Positions 17,454 to 25,978 of a DNA stretch of 64,000 nucleotides are shown piece by piece; position 1 is the stretch's first letter, and the number at the start of each line of letters is the position of its first letter. A program made the position numbers and the translations under genes. The stretch comes from Parashewanella sp965200795 (GTDB taxonomy: Bacteria > Pseudomonadota > Gammaproteobacteria > Enterobacterales > Shewanellaceae), in assembly GCA_965200795.1 (NCBI GenBank), contig CBDAVB010000001.1:1-64000 (forward strand), given 5' to 3'. The notes below the pieces were generated by a model that did no database searches, was not told the DNA's origin, and saw nothing but the letters and a program-made list of their open reading frames with translations.

Positions 17454-18410
17454 TTGTCAGGGAAAAATAACAAATTTTGCTGCAAATTTCATTTAGGACT
17501 TTGTCATCCGAAATTATGGCCGACCTGGCTGGGGATTGGCATGTTATTTTTATTAGGTTTCTTGCCTCCTTTCATTCGTCAAAACCTGGCCAGCATGTTA
17601 AGCCGGGTTGTAAAAAAGCTGGCAAAAAAGCAAATCCGTATTGCCAGACAGAATTTAAGCGCCTGCTTTCCTGAAAAAACGAAACAGGAAATTGAATCTT
17701 TATTAGAAACCAATGTGCAACAGTTTGTAATGTCACTTGTCGCTCAGACAGAGTTACTTTGTTCTTCTGAAAAATCATTACGTAAGAGAGTCAGGCTCGC
17801 TGGCGTCGAGCACATTCATAAAGCTCGGGAACAAGGTAAGCCAATCATTTTCATTCTTCCGCATGTTTGGGGCGTCGAACATGCCGGTTTGCGTTTAAAT
17901 CTCGAACTCCCTATGGTAGCAATGGCAAAAGCTCACCGTAACCCTTTGTTTAATTGGTTCAGCATCAGAATCAGAAGTAGTCGTGGCGGAAATGTCTACA
18001 AACGTGAAGCGGGTATTCGCGCGCTTTTAGGTGAATTAAAAAAAGGTAATAGCTTCTTTTACCTGCCTGATGAAGATCTTGGACCGAAAAGAAGTGTTTT
18101 CGCCCCGTTTTTTGGCACTATGAAAGCGACAATTCCTGTCGTATCAAGATTAGCCAAAGCCGGAAAGGCAGAAGTATTGCCCGTAAAAATCGGATATGAC
18201 CGTACTGAACATTGTTTTAAGTTAACGGTTATGGAAGCTTACGATCTCAGTAGTGTTGAATGTAAGTACACGGAGGCTGAAGTATTAAATAAAATGGTTG
18301 AAGAAAGCATTCGCGCTCATCCTGAGCAATACATGTGGTTTCTGAAAGTGCTCAGATCCAGACCGGAAGGATTTAAACCGATTTATTCAAAATATAAAAA
18401 AACGGCTTAA
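17454..18410 (+). CDS. lpxM: Lipid A acyltransferase, LpxM-like
   Basis: This is an inner-membrane enzyme of the LpxL/LpxM/LpxP family that adds a secondary acyl chain to lipid A. It begins at a TTG (17454) with a fitting ribosome binding site AAAGGTG. Near the N-terminus lie HPKLWPTWLGIG and a membrane segment. The motif FILPHVWGVEHAGL (the HX4-E-type catalytic site) and FYLPDEDLGPKRSVFAPFFGTMKATIP are closer to E. coli LpxM than to LpxL (compare LPDQDHGP and FFATYKATLP). The 318 residues fit the family. It is a single gene and transfers probably a myristoyl chain, though chain length cannot be read from the sequence. Confidence 0.82.
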   Translation: MSGKNNKFCCKFHLGLCHPKLWPTWLGIGMLFLLGFLPPFIRQNLASMLSRVVKKLAKKQIRIARQNLSACFPEKTKQEIESLLETNVQQFVMSLVAQTELLCSSEKSLRKRVRLAGVEHIHKAREQGKPIIFILPHVWGVEHAGLRLNLELPMVAMAKAHRNPLFNWFSIRIRSSRGGNVYKREAGIRALLGELKKGNSFFYLPDEDLGPKRSVFAPFFGTMKATIPVVSRLAKAGKAEVLPVKIGYDRTEHCFKLTVMEAYDLSSVECKYTEAEVLNKMVEESIRAHPEQYMWFLKVLRSRPEGFKPIYSKYKKTA

Positions 18411-18495
18411 AGTCAAGCTAATACTGCTTATTTATATAACCCGTATACTCAAGAGTATGTTATAAAAAGGTATCATACTTTTACTGTCCGTTTTT

Positions 18496-19272
18496 TTGTT
18501 AACTAAGAATCATTATTTCAGAAGTGGCCCGGATTACCGCCTCGGGGAACAAGTCGGCTTTCTCGATATTAAACAAACTTTTGGTTTATATCATATTCGA
18601 GTCGGAAGCTGGGTAACTAAAGAGGAGTCACAAAAGGCGGCCAATCTGATTTTTGACTCACTGGCCGATCTTGCTTTTGTTTTAAATCTTCCGCCTCATG
18701 CAATAGGGTTAAGGGAAACCTTAAGTCTGGCTTTCGGCCACGGCGGAAGAAAGCATGTTCAAGCGCACTATGATGTTAACGCCAGACAGCTGGCTCTTGC
18801 AAAGAACGCCGGTGCGGGCGCGTTAGCACATGAGTTCTGGCATGCGTTTGATCATTATATAGCCGAGAAAGCCTTTGTTTATTCTGATGTGAGAAAAAAG
18901 TTTGCCAGTGACTTATGGTTGCTTGATCAACCAATGCGACCACACCCTTTAAATGTCAGACTGCATGAATTTTTTAAAATTGTTCTGCTTTCTGAATGTG
19001 GAAATCATTCAAGTGATTTTGTGAAACATGCCATTAAGTTAGATAAACAAAATCAGATCAATTACTATTCACAACCAACTGAGATTATGGCAAGGGCTTT
19101 TGAAGCTTGCATAGAGACTGAAGCTGAGATAAAAAATAAATATTTAGTATCGGGCAGCCTTGATACTAAGTCACTGGTATTCGGTGTTTTTCCCGAAGTT
19201 GAACAAAGAAAAACGATTATGAATGCTTTGCTCAATTACTTTAATCCATTAGGTATGGCGCTTTCACAATAA
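18496..19272 (+). CDS. CLCA_X family protein (putative metalloprotease-like)
   Basis: A 258-residue protein resembling the CLCA_X family of Vibrio and Shewanella, which I recall as having no assigned function. The segment LSLAFGHGGRKHVQAHYDVN precedes LALAKNAGAGALAHEFWHAFDHYIAEKA. HEFWH fits the HExxH zinc-peptidase motif, with the downstream DHY a possible further ligand region. There is no signal peptide. The start is a TTG (18496) without a clear ribosome binding site, chosen because the family begins with a similar KNHYFRSGPDYR segment. The gene is nine bases upstream of the SDR gene on the same strand and is probably co-transcribed with it. Confidence 0.75.
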   Translation: MLTKNHYFRSGPDYRLGEQVGFLDIKQTFGLYHIRVGSWVTKEESQKAANLIFDSLADLAFVLNLPPHAIGLRETLSLAFGHGGRKHVQAHYDVNARQLALAKNAGAGALAHEFWHAFDHYIAEKAFVYSDVRKKFASDLWLLDQPMRPHPLNVRLHEFFKIVLLSECGNHSSDFVKHAIKLDKQNQINYYSQPTEIMARAFEACIETEAEIKNKYLVSGSLDTKSLVFGVFPEVEQRKTIMNALLNYFNPLGMALSQ

Positions 19273-19281
19273 GAGGTTCAC

Positions 19282-19974
19282 ATGAAACAAACAGTATTAA
19301 TTACCGGGGCAAATAGAGGAATTGGCTTTGCACTGACAGAGGCTTACTTAAACGATGGCTGGAATGTTATTGCATGCTGTAGAAACCCGCGAGCGGCGAA
19401 TGAATTAACCAGTCTCAAAAACAATTCTGAGAACCTGGACGTAAAAGCATTAGAGGTAACTGATTACGCGGCCGTTTCTGAACTGGCTCACCAGTTAGAT
19501 ACCGACAATATTAATTTGCTTATTAATAATGCCGGTTACTATGGCCCTAAAGGGTTTGCATTTGGCGATACTGATGTTGAAGAATGGCGTAAAGTTTTAG
19601 AAATCAACACTATTGCTCCGATGAAAATAGTTGAAGCTTTCTATAGGCAGTTGAAAAAAGGCGAGGGCATTGTTGCGAATATGTCCTCTGCGATGGGCTC
19701 TATGGGAGAAAATGAAAGCGGCGGCGCATACATTTATCGCTCCTCAAAAGCGGCGTTAAATGCCATCACTAAATCAATTTCTAAAGACGGTGAGCCTGAT
19801 AAGGTTAAAGCTATCGCGCTTCATCCCGGTTGGGTTCAAACGGATATGGGCGGTCCAAACGCATTGATCACCACTGAAGAGTCAGCCAAAGGATTAAAAT
19901 GCCTGCTGGACAATTTTACCAGTGAGCATAACGGCGGCTTTTACGACTGTAAAGGCCGCAATCTAGCTTGGTAA
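19282..19974 (+). CDS. SDR family NAD(P)-dependent oxidoreductase
   Basis: A short-chain dehydrogenase/reductase of 230 residues. The nucleotide-binding motif is TGANRGIG near the N-terminus (TGxxxGxG), the NNAG motif is at about residue 78, and the catalytic set is Ser (NMSSAMGS), Tyr and Lys (YIYRSSKAA). The form SxxxGS...YRSSKAALN together with HPGWVQTDMGG resembles the C-factor/carbonyl reductase-like classical SDRs. The substrate is not predictable. A ribosome binding site (AAGAGGT) precedes the ATG. It follows the CLCA_X gene closely. Confidence 0.85.
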   Translation: MKQTVLITGANRGIGFALTEAYLNDGWNVIACCRNPRAANELTSLKNNSENLDVKALEVTDYAAVSELAHQLDTDNINLLINNAGYYGPKGFAFGDTDVEEWRKVLEINTIAPMKIVEAFYRQLKKGEGIVANMSSAMGSMGENESGGAYIYRSSKAALNAITKSISKDGEPDKVKAIALHPGWVQTDMGGPNALITTEESAKGLKCLLDNFTSEHNGGFYDCKGRNLAW

Positions 19975-20087
19975 CCTTAGCTCGATCATTCATCAGGCTT
20001 GCCGAAGAGTCTTAACCCAAGCCTCCAGAACATAATACGAATATGGATGAAAAAAGAATTTAAAGCGTGAAAAGGCTTGGTAAGTGC

Positions 20088-20357
20088 CTAGTACTCCGTC
20101 CGGTTGCATTTGATGTTTTCAGTGGTTCGTAAAGCGGCCATATGCAAGGCAGATTTGTGCGGGCGTAGTATTCTACGTCAATCAAATCTAACGCAGCCAG
20201 ATGGCCGCTTTACGAATCACCCTCCGGGCTCAAGGCAGAACGCCCATTTCTTCGTTGCAGTGACTTGAAATACTCCAGTATATCTTCGCCACTGCGCCTT
20301 GAACTGGACGTTCTGCCTTGAGCTGAAGCTAACAAATGCAACCGGACGGAGTACTAG
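20088..20357. repeat. Repeat family A (270-bp MITE-like element), copy 2
   Basis: The terminal inverted repeats are 25 bp and perfect (ctagtactccgtcc start). The internal stems are 20124-20141 / 20201-20218 (18 bp, one G:T) and 20228-20242 / 20309-20323 (15 bp, perfect, core caaggcagaacg). It has the same orientation as the copy at 8997. A one-base indel and about a dozen substitutions separate the copies, several of them compatible with keeping the stems paired. Confidence 0.87.
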
Positions 20358-20506
20358 CTATAAATTGTTCGATATTTTTGGTGTTCAGATTAAGTGCTCC
20401 GCAAGGCGTTCTTGTGCGGTAATCCCGGAAGTCTTTCAAGCAATTGCAACGCCGCAGAGTGCTTAAGATGGGCGTCAGAAAAGTAAGAAAACTTATAGTC
20501 GGGTAA
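20352..20506 (+). repeat. Repeat family C, copy 1
   Basis: It shares the segments gtgctccgcaaggcg, gtctttcaagcaa and gcgtcagaaaag with the copies at 49950 and (inverted) 43456. Its left end overlaps the right end of the family A element, and its right end is acttatagtcgggta. Confidence 0.75.
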
Positions 20507-20891
20507 CTTATGCTAAGTCTGAAATGATCATTGCGCTATCCGCACGTCTGATAAGCGTAATCACAACGGTTGCCTCAATTTACTCCGCATATATTGACAG
20601 AGCTTATGACGGAGTCTCAAGTTCGGCCGAGGCTGGAATACCGTCGTTTTTTTCGGAAATAATAGTTTTTCGTTAAATCTTGCTAATATAAGGTAATGAC
20701 CCGGCACTCATAAAATATGCGATTGTCCGTTATGGAGTCTCTGACTTAAAGTACGGTTTGTCCGAACAGTCCTATACAAGTTTTGATAATCAGTGGCTGA
20801 ACTAAAAAATCGCCGGTTATTACTGTATTATAGAGAAACACCTGGATTCGGAAAAGAAGAGCTTAATCCCCCCTTTTCCCGTAGAAAAAAT

Positions 20892-22004
20892 TTAGATCAT
20901 TCGCTCAGCAGGTACGTATTCCATACCGTGTGCCTCAGCAACTTCTTGAATTGTTACTTTACCGTTTATAACATTCAGACCGTTAAGCAAGTGTTTATCA
21001 GACTGAAGTGCTTTTCTGTAACCCATATTCGCTAATTTAATGATATACGGAAGTGTCGCGTTATTTAATGCAAACGTAGAGGTACGCGCAACAGCACCCG
21101 GCATGTTAGCAACACAGTAGTGTACGACATCATCAACAATATATGTCGGCTCCTGGTGAGTGGTGGGCTTAGAGGTTTCGGCACAGCCGCCTTGGTCGAT
21201 AGCGACGTCAACAATCGCGCTGCCCGGCTTCATACGACTGATATGATCACGAGTGATAAGCTTAGGAGCGGCGGCACCAGGAATAAGCACGCCGCCGACA
21301 ACTAGATCCGCGTTTAATACGTGACGCTCAATCGCATCAGCCGTTGAGTAAACCGCCTTAACTGTAGAACCGAACTGAACGTTAATGCGACGAAGCGCGT
21401 CAATACTTCTGTCTAAAATAGTAACGTCCGCTCCCATACCAACAGCCATTTGCGCGGCATTACAACCAACCATACCGCCGCCAATGATGACAACTTTAGC
21501 CGGTTCAACACCCGGTACGCCACCTAACAACATACCACGGCCACCTGAGGATTTTTCAAGCGCCATAGCGCCAGCCTGAATCGACATACGACCAGCGACT
21601 TCAGACATCGGCGCTAAAAGCGGCAGGGCACCACGATCATCGGTTACTGTTTCATATGCGATACAAACCGCGCCACTATTAACTAAATCTTGAGTTTGAG
21701 GTAGATCTGGAGCTAGATGCAGGTATGTGAAAAGAATTTGATCTTCACGAAGACGAGCGCGCTCAACCGCCAGAGGTTCTTTAACCTTTACAATCATTTC
21801 TGATTTAGCGAATACGTCATCAGCGGTATTTAAAATTTCAGCGCCCGCATTGATGTAATCCTGATCCGAGAAACCGATGCCTTCACCCGCGGTCGTTTCA
21901 ACAAATACAATATGACCCCTGAGAGTTAATTCACGGACACTTGACGGAACCATACCTACACGGTATTCATGGTTCTTAATTTCTTTAGGAACACCAATAA
22001 TCAT
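20892..22004 (-). CDS. ald: Alanine dehydrogenase
   Basis: Ald interconverts L-alanine and pyruvate plus ammonia using NAD. The 370-residue product has the conserved N-terminus MIIGVPKEIKNHEYRVGMVPSS with the substrate-binding Arg15, the lysine in VKVKEPLAVE (about residue 75), a catalytic His in FTYLHLAPD (about 96), and the NAD-binding motif VIIGGGMVGCNAA. The length and all motifs match the family. It is divergent from lrp, the same arrangement as in Shewanella and Vibrio, and Lrp may control it. Confidence 0.95.
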   Translation of the reverse strand: MIIGVPKEIKNHEYRVGMVPSSVRELTLRGHIVFVETTAGEGIGFSDQDYINAGAEILNTADDVFAKSEMIVKVKEPLAVERARLREDQILFTYLHLAPDLPQTQDLVNSGAVCIAYETVTDDRGALPLLAPMSEVAGRMSIQAGAMALEKSSGGRGMLLGGVPGVEPAKVVIIGGGMVGCNAAQMAVGMGADVTILDRSIDALRRINVQFGSTVKAVYSTADAIERHVLNADLVVGGVLIPGAAAPKLITRDHISRMKPGSAIVDVAIDQGGCAETSKPTTHQEPTYIVDDVVHYCVANMPGAVARTSTFALNNATLPYIIKLANMGYRKALQSDKHLLNGLNVINGKVTIQEVAEAHGMEYVPAERMI

Positions 22005-22185
22005 TTTTCAAGCCTCGAATTGCATAAAATCCCGCTTTTTAAGGGGAATCGTTGTTATTTTAGTCATTCCGAGATGATAATCTCAGATAGATTTAGTATA
22101 GTATTCCTGTTGTAGTTTATGTTGCTAAACTTTGGATGGCTGCAGCATAAAACACCCTTTTTTTATGGAAAAAATGGTTATAAAT

Positions 22186-22689
22186 ATGTCATATAATAAA
22201 AAGAGTCCTATAAAAGACTTGGATCGTATTGATAGAAACATACTTAATGAACTTCAGATGGATGGACGCATTTCAAATGTTGAGTTATCTAAAAGAGTAG
22301 GACTTAGCCCCACACCTTGCCTGGAACGCGTCAAAAGACTGGAAAAAAATGGCTTTATAAACGGATATATCGCCTTAGTTAATCCTCATTATCTCGGCGC
22401 CTCACTTCTAGTCTTCGTAGAAATCACACTTAAAAAAGATAACCCGCATGTTTTTGAAGATTTTAATCGAGCGGTGCAATCACTGGATGATATTCAAGAG
22501 TGCCACCTGGTATCTGGCGACTTTGATTATTTACTGAAAACTCGCGTGGCGGATATGTCCGCTTATCGCAAGCTTTTGAGTGAGACTCTGCTTAAACTGC
22601 CTTCTGTTTCTGATACCAGAACCTATGTTGTAATGGAGGAAGTGAAACAGTCGAATAAAATCACAATTAATCCTGCTGTCGATCATTGA
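22186..22689 (+). CDS. lrp: Leucine-responsive regulatory protein Lrp
   Basis: Lrp is a global transcription regulator of amino-acid metabolism. The product closely matches E. coli Lrp: DLDRIDRNILNELQMDGRISNVELSKRVGLSPTPCLERVKRLE is the helix-turn-helix domain, followed by the RAM ligand-binding domain with IQECHLVSGDFDYLLKTRV. I chose the ATG at 22186 because the family starts about eight residues before DLDRID. Upstream in-frame ATGs at 22132, 22165 and 22174 would add up to 18 residues and none has a strong ribosome binding site. It lies between the divergent ald and ftsK. Confidence 0.93.
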   Translation: MSYNKKSPIKDLDRIDRNILNELQMDGRISNVELSKRVGLSPTPCLERVKRLEKNGFINGYIALVNPHYLGASLLVFVEITLKKDNPHVFEDFNRAVQSLDDIQECHLVSGDFDYLLKTRVADMSAYRKLLSETLLKLPSVSDTRTYVVMEEVKQSNKITINPAVDH

Positions 22690-22691
22690 TT

Positions 22692-22728
22692 TTAAAAGGG
22701 GAAAGCTTTCAGCTCTCCCTTTAAAATT
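22692..22728 (+). terminator. Terminator after lrp
   Basis: An imperfect stem (AAAGGGGAAAGCT / AGCTCTCCCTTT) with a short loop and AT-rich flanks, starting a few bases after the lrp stop codon. Confidence 0.6.
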
Positions 22729-22920
22729 CTATTGACACCTGAAATTCTCATATATTGTATTAAGCTTCGAACTTAAAATTGATCTCAAATCAGTTAAATC
22801 AATCAGTTATTTTCGCTTTATAAGCAAACTCGCATTTCTACGACTGCATAATCTTAACTAATCTGGTATCTTTAGTCTTTGAGTCATTTTTTTGTATTTT
22901 GGTAAATAAGGCATAGTAAC

Positions 22921-25323
22921 TTGACACAGGGAAATACCAATACCAAATTAACCGGTGTACAAAGATTATTTGAAGGCGGACTTGTTCTGACTTGTATGTC
23001 TGCCACCTTAGTTTTAATTGCGCTAGCCAGTTTTAATCCCTTAGATTCTGGATGGAGTCAATCAAACAGTAGTGAAAAGGTCACTAATGTAACAGGGCCG
23101 ATAGGTGCTTGGATTGCGGATGTTCTGTTGTACTTTTTCGGCTATGTCGCGTTTTTTATTCCGATGATCATTGCCGCGTCAGGCTGGATGTTATTCAAAA
23201 AAGCTTACCATCTGCTTGAAATTGATTACTTTACCGTAGCGCTGAGAGTCATTGGTTTCTTTTTGGTTATACTCAGTATCGCCAGCTTAACAAGTTTAAA
23301 TGCTGACGATATTTATCAGTATTCGGCGGGCGGACTAACCGGCAATGTTATCGGTCATATTATGGTCAGCTACTTTAATGTCATCGGAACAACATTACTG
23401 CTGCTTTGTTTTCTGTTATCCGGTTTTACCTTACTAACAGGTATCAGTGTTATTACTGTGGTTGAGTGGATAGGTCTGGGTATTATCACAGCCTTCATTT
23501 TTTTAATTTCATTGCCCGGTCGCTTTGATAGAGCACAAGCAGAAAAAGATACAACCAGTTTTATGGCGTTAGTCGATAGAGTCAGGCGCTGCCGGACTGA
23601 AAAAGAGAATATTCATATTGACCATGAAGGCGAAGGTTATCCTGAAGAACAAATAAAAGCAGAGCCTGTTTTTGCCGCGCAATCAGAACGAGAAGCCGGC
23701 TTTGACGCTGAGCCAAAGGTTATCGGACAAGTTGTACCGGAAACTAAACCTATAACAGAGGAAAAAGCTAAGGTGGTTGACGGTATTATCGTTATTCCCG
23801 GGCAGGAAGATAAAGTGTCACCGAAAGATATGCCGCCGCTACCGGATATTTCATTGCTGGATGTACCTAATCGTAAGAAAAACCCGATCAGCGAAGATGA
23901 ATTAGATCAAGTCTCACGCTTAGTCGAAGCTAAACTCGCCGACTTCAACATTGCCGCTAAAGTAGTCGGTGTGTTTCCCGGTCCGGTTATTACTCGTTTC
24001 GAACTTGAATTAGCGCCGGGCATTAAAGCCTCTAAAATTTCTAATTTATCAAGAGATCTTGCCCGCTCACTGCTTTCGGAAAGTGTGCGTGTTGTCGAGG
24101 TGATACCGGGCAAGCCATATGTCGGCCTGGAGTTACCGAATAAATTTCGTGAGACGGTATTTATGCGTGACGTGCTGGATTGCGAAGCCTTTGAAAAGAG
24201 CAAATCAACACTTTCTATGGTGCTGGGTCAGGATATCGCCGGTGATCCTGTTGTTGTTGATTTAGCGAAAATGCCGCATCTGCTGGTGGCCGGCACAACA
24301 GGGTCAGGCAAGTCAGTCGGTGTAAACGTGATGATCACCAGCTTATTGTATAAATCAGGCCCTGATGACGTCAGATTCATCATGATTGATCCGAAAATGC
24401 TGGAGCTCTCAGTTTATGAAGGTATTCCGCATCTTCTTTGTGATGTGGTGACTGATATGAAAGAAGCGGCTAACGCGCTGCGTTGGTGTGTCGGTGAAAT
24501 GGAGCGCCGTTATAAGCTCATGTCAGCTCTGGGTGTCCGAAATCTGAAAGGGTTTAACGCTAAAGTCGCCAAAGCCAAAGCAGGCGGAGAACCTATCGCG
24601 GATCCGCTTTGGAAGCCGAATGACAGTATGGACGATATTGCTCCTGAGCTGGATAAGCTGCCGTCCATCGTAGTCATCGTTGATGAGTTTGCCGATATGA
24701 TTATGATTGTCGGCAAAAAGGTCGAAGAACTCATTGCGCGTATCGCTCAAAAAGCCCGTGCGGCGGGTATTCATCTGGTTCTCGCGACTCAGCGTCCCTC
24801 AGTGGATGTGATTACCGGTTTGATTAAAGCAAACGTTCCGACGCGTATGGCCTTCCAGGTTTCCTCCCGGATCGATTCCAGAACGATTATCGATCAGCAA
24901 GGAGCGGAAACATTATTAGGTATGGGCGACATGCTGTATCTGCCGCCGGGTACGTCTGTTCCGATGCGTGTTCACGGTGCGTTTATTGATGATCATGAGG
25001 TGCATAAAGTCGTTGCTGACTGGAAAGCCAGAGGCAAACCTCACTACATAGATGAGATTTTAAGCGGTTCAAATGAAGGTGCCGAAGTCTTTTTACCCGG
25101 TGAAACATCCGAGTCAGATGAAGACACAGATCCGCTTTATGATGAAGCGGTCGCCTTTGTCACAGAATCACGCCGCGGTTCGATTTCGAGTGTGCAGCGT
25201 AAATTTAAAATCGGCTATAACCGTGCCGCCCGAATTATTGAATCAATGGAAACAGCTGGTGTCGTGAGTCCGCCGGGGCATAACGGTAACCGTGACGTGC
25301 TTGCTCCGCCGCCGCCAAAATAG
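22921..25323 (+). CDS. ftsK: DNA translocase FtsK
   Basis: FtsK is a septum-bound motor that pumps DNA during division and activates XerCD recombination at dif. The 800 residues comprise four or five N-terminal membrane segments (about 15-200), a short linker (about 205-320) and the RecA-like motor with Walker A GTTGSGKSVGVN (about 458) and Walker B IVVIVDEFADM (about 580). At the C-terminus is a winged-helix gamma domain, SISSVQRKFKIGYNRAARIIE. The linker is much shorter than in E. coli (1329 residues). The start is a TTG with TAAGG upstream. The gene begins the ftsK-lolA-rarA-crcB run. Confidence 0.95.
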   Translation: MTQGNTNTKLTGVQRLFEGGLVLTCMSATLVLIALASFNPLDSGWSQSNSSEKVTNVTGPIGAWIADVLLYFFGYVAFFIPMIIAASGWMLFKKAYHLLEIDYFTVALRVIGFFLVILSIASLTSLNADDIYQYSAGGLTGNVIGHIMVSYFNVIGTTLLLLCFLLSGFTLLTGISVITVVEWIGLGIITAFIFLISLPGRFDRAQAEKDTTSFMALVDRVRRCRTEKENIHIDHEGEGYPEEQIKAEPVFAAQSEREAGFDAEPKVIGQVVPETKPITEEKAKVVDGIIVIPGQEDKVSPKDMPPLPDISLLDVPNRKKNPISEDELDQVSRLVEAKLADFNIAAKVVGVFPGPVITRFELELAPGIKASKISNLSRDLARSLLSESVRVVEVIPGKPYVGLELPNKFRETVFMRDVLDCEAFEKSKSTLSMVLGQDIAGDPVVVDLAKMPHLLVAGTTGSGKSVGVNVMITSLLYKSGPDDVRFIMIDPKMLELSVYEGIPHLLCDVVTDMKEAANALRWCVGEMERRYKLMSALGVRNLKGFNAKVAKAKAGGEPIADPLWKPNDSMDDIAPELDKLPSIVVIVDEFADMIMIVGKKVEELIARIAQKARAAGIHLVLATQRPSVDVITGLIKANVPTRMAFQVSSRIDSRTIIDQQGAETLLGMGDMLYLPPGTSVPMRVHGAFIDDHEVHKVVADWKARGKPHYIDEILSGSNEGAEVFLPGETSESDEDTDPLYDEAVAFVTESRRGSISSVQRKFKIGYNRAARIIESMETAGVVSPPGHNGNRDVLAPPPPK

Positions 25324-25337
25324 GATTTAGGTTTAAA

Positions 25338-25970
25338 ATGGTAAATAAAACAATCGTCGCCGCAGTCTGCGCCTCCGCATTATTTTTTACGGGATTCGCC
25401 CGGGCGGATACCGCCGCGCGGTTAAAAGCTGAGCTTTCAAATTTAAGCTCGCTGTATTCAACGTTCAAACAAACAGTCGTTGATGTAAATAACAAGACCA
25501 TTCAGCGGGGTGAAGGCGTATTTGCCCTTGCGACGCCTGATAAGCTCTACTGGCATTTAACTCAGCCGGATGAGTCGCTCATTGTCGCTAACGGCGATGA
25601 TGTCTGGATATATAATCCATTCGCTGAAGAAGTTACCGTGATGAATTTACATCAGGCGATCGCATCCTCTCCTATGACGCTGCTGATTTATCGTGATGAT
25701 AAAACATGGTCAAATTACAAGGTACAAAAATCAGGTAACTGCTTTATTATTACGCCTAAGTCGGCTGATGTGAATGTAACCGGTGTGGAGTCATGTTTTG
25801 AAAATGATCAATTATCAAAATTTGTTATTCATGACGCGCAGGGTAATACCAGTACTTTTGAGCTCTCCAACCAAAGGATTCTGAAAAGTACCGAAACAAA
25901 GTTATTTGACTTTGTGCCGCCGGAGCATGTGGATATCGACGATCAACGAACTGATACCGTCCAGCACTAG
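25338..25970 (+). CDS. lolA: Periplasmic lipoprotein carrier LolA
   Basis: LolA carries lipoproteins across the periplasm from LolCDE to LolB. The product has a signal peptide ending near GFARADTAA, giving a mature protein of about 187 residues. The segments YSTFKQTVVD, GEGVFALATPDKLYWHLTQPDESLIVANGDDVWIYNPF and the C-terminal FVPPEHVDIDDQ are typical. It starts 14 bases after ftsK and ends eight bases before rarA, the usual order in gammaproteobacteria. Confidence 0.95.
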   Translation: MVNKTIVAAVCASALFFTGFARADTAARLKAELSNLSSLYSTFKQTVVDVNNKTIQRGEGVFALATPDKLYWHLTQPDESLIVANGDDVWIYNPFAEEVTVMNLHQAIASSPMTLLIYRDDKTWSNYKVQKSGNCFIITPKSADVNVTGVESCFENDQLSKFVIHDAQGNTSTFELSNQRILKSTETKLFDFVPPEHVDIDDQRTDTVQH

Positions 25971-25978
25971 AGTATAAC

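Larger units (their letters stand above)
19975..20891. other. Intergenic region with nested repeats
   Basis: This 917-bp gap contains a full family A element (20088-20357), which runs directly into a family C element (about 20352-20506). The remaining 385 bases (20507-20891), between the repeats and the end of ald, hold no gene that I can support. Confidence 0.55.

Noticed and set aside
20793..21035. 80-codon frame overlapping the end of ald
   Set aside because: Half of it is antisense to the conserved ald coding sequence and the product has no features of a real protein.
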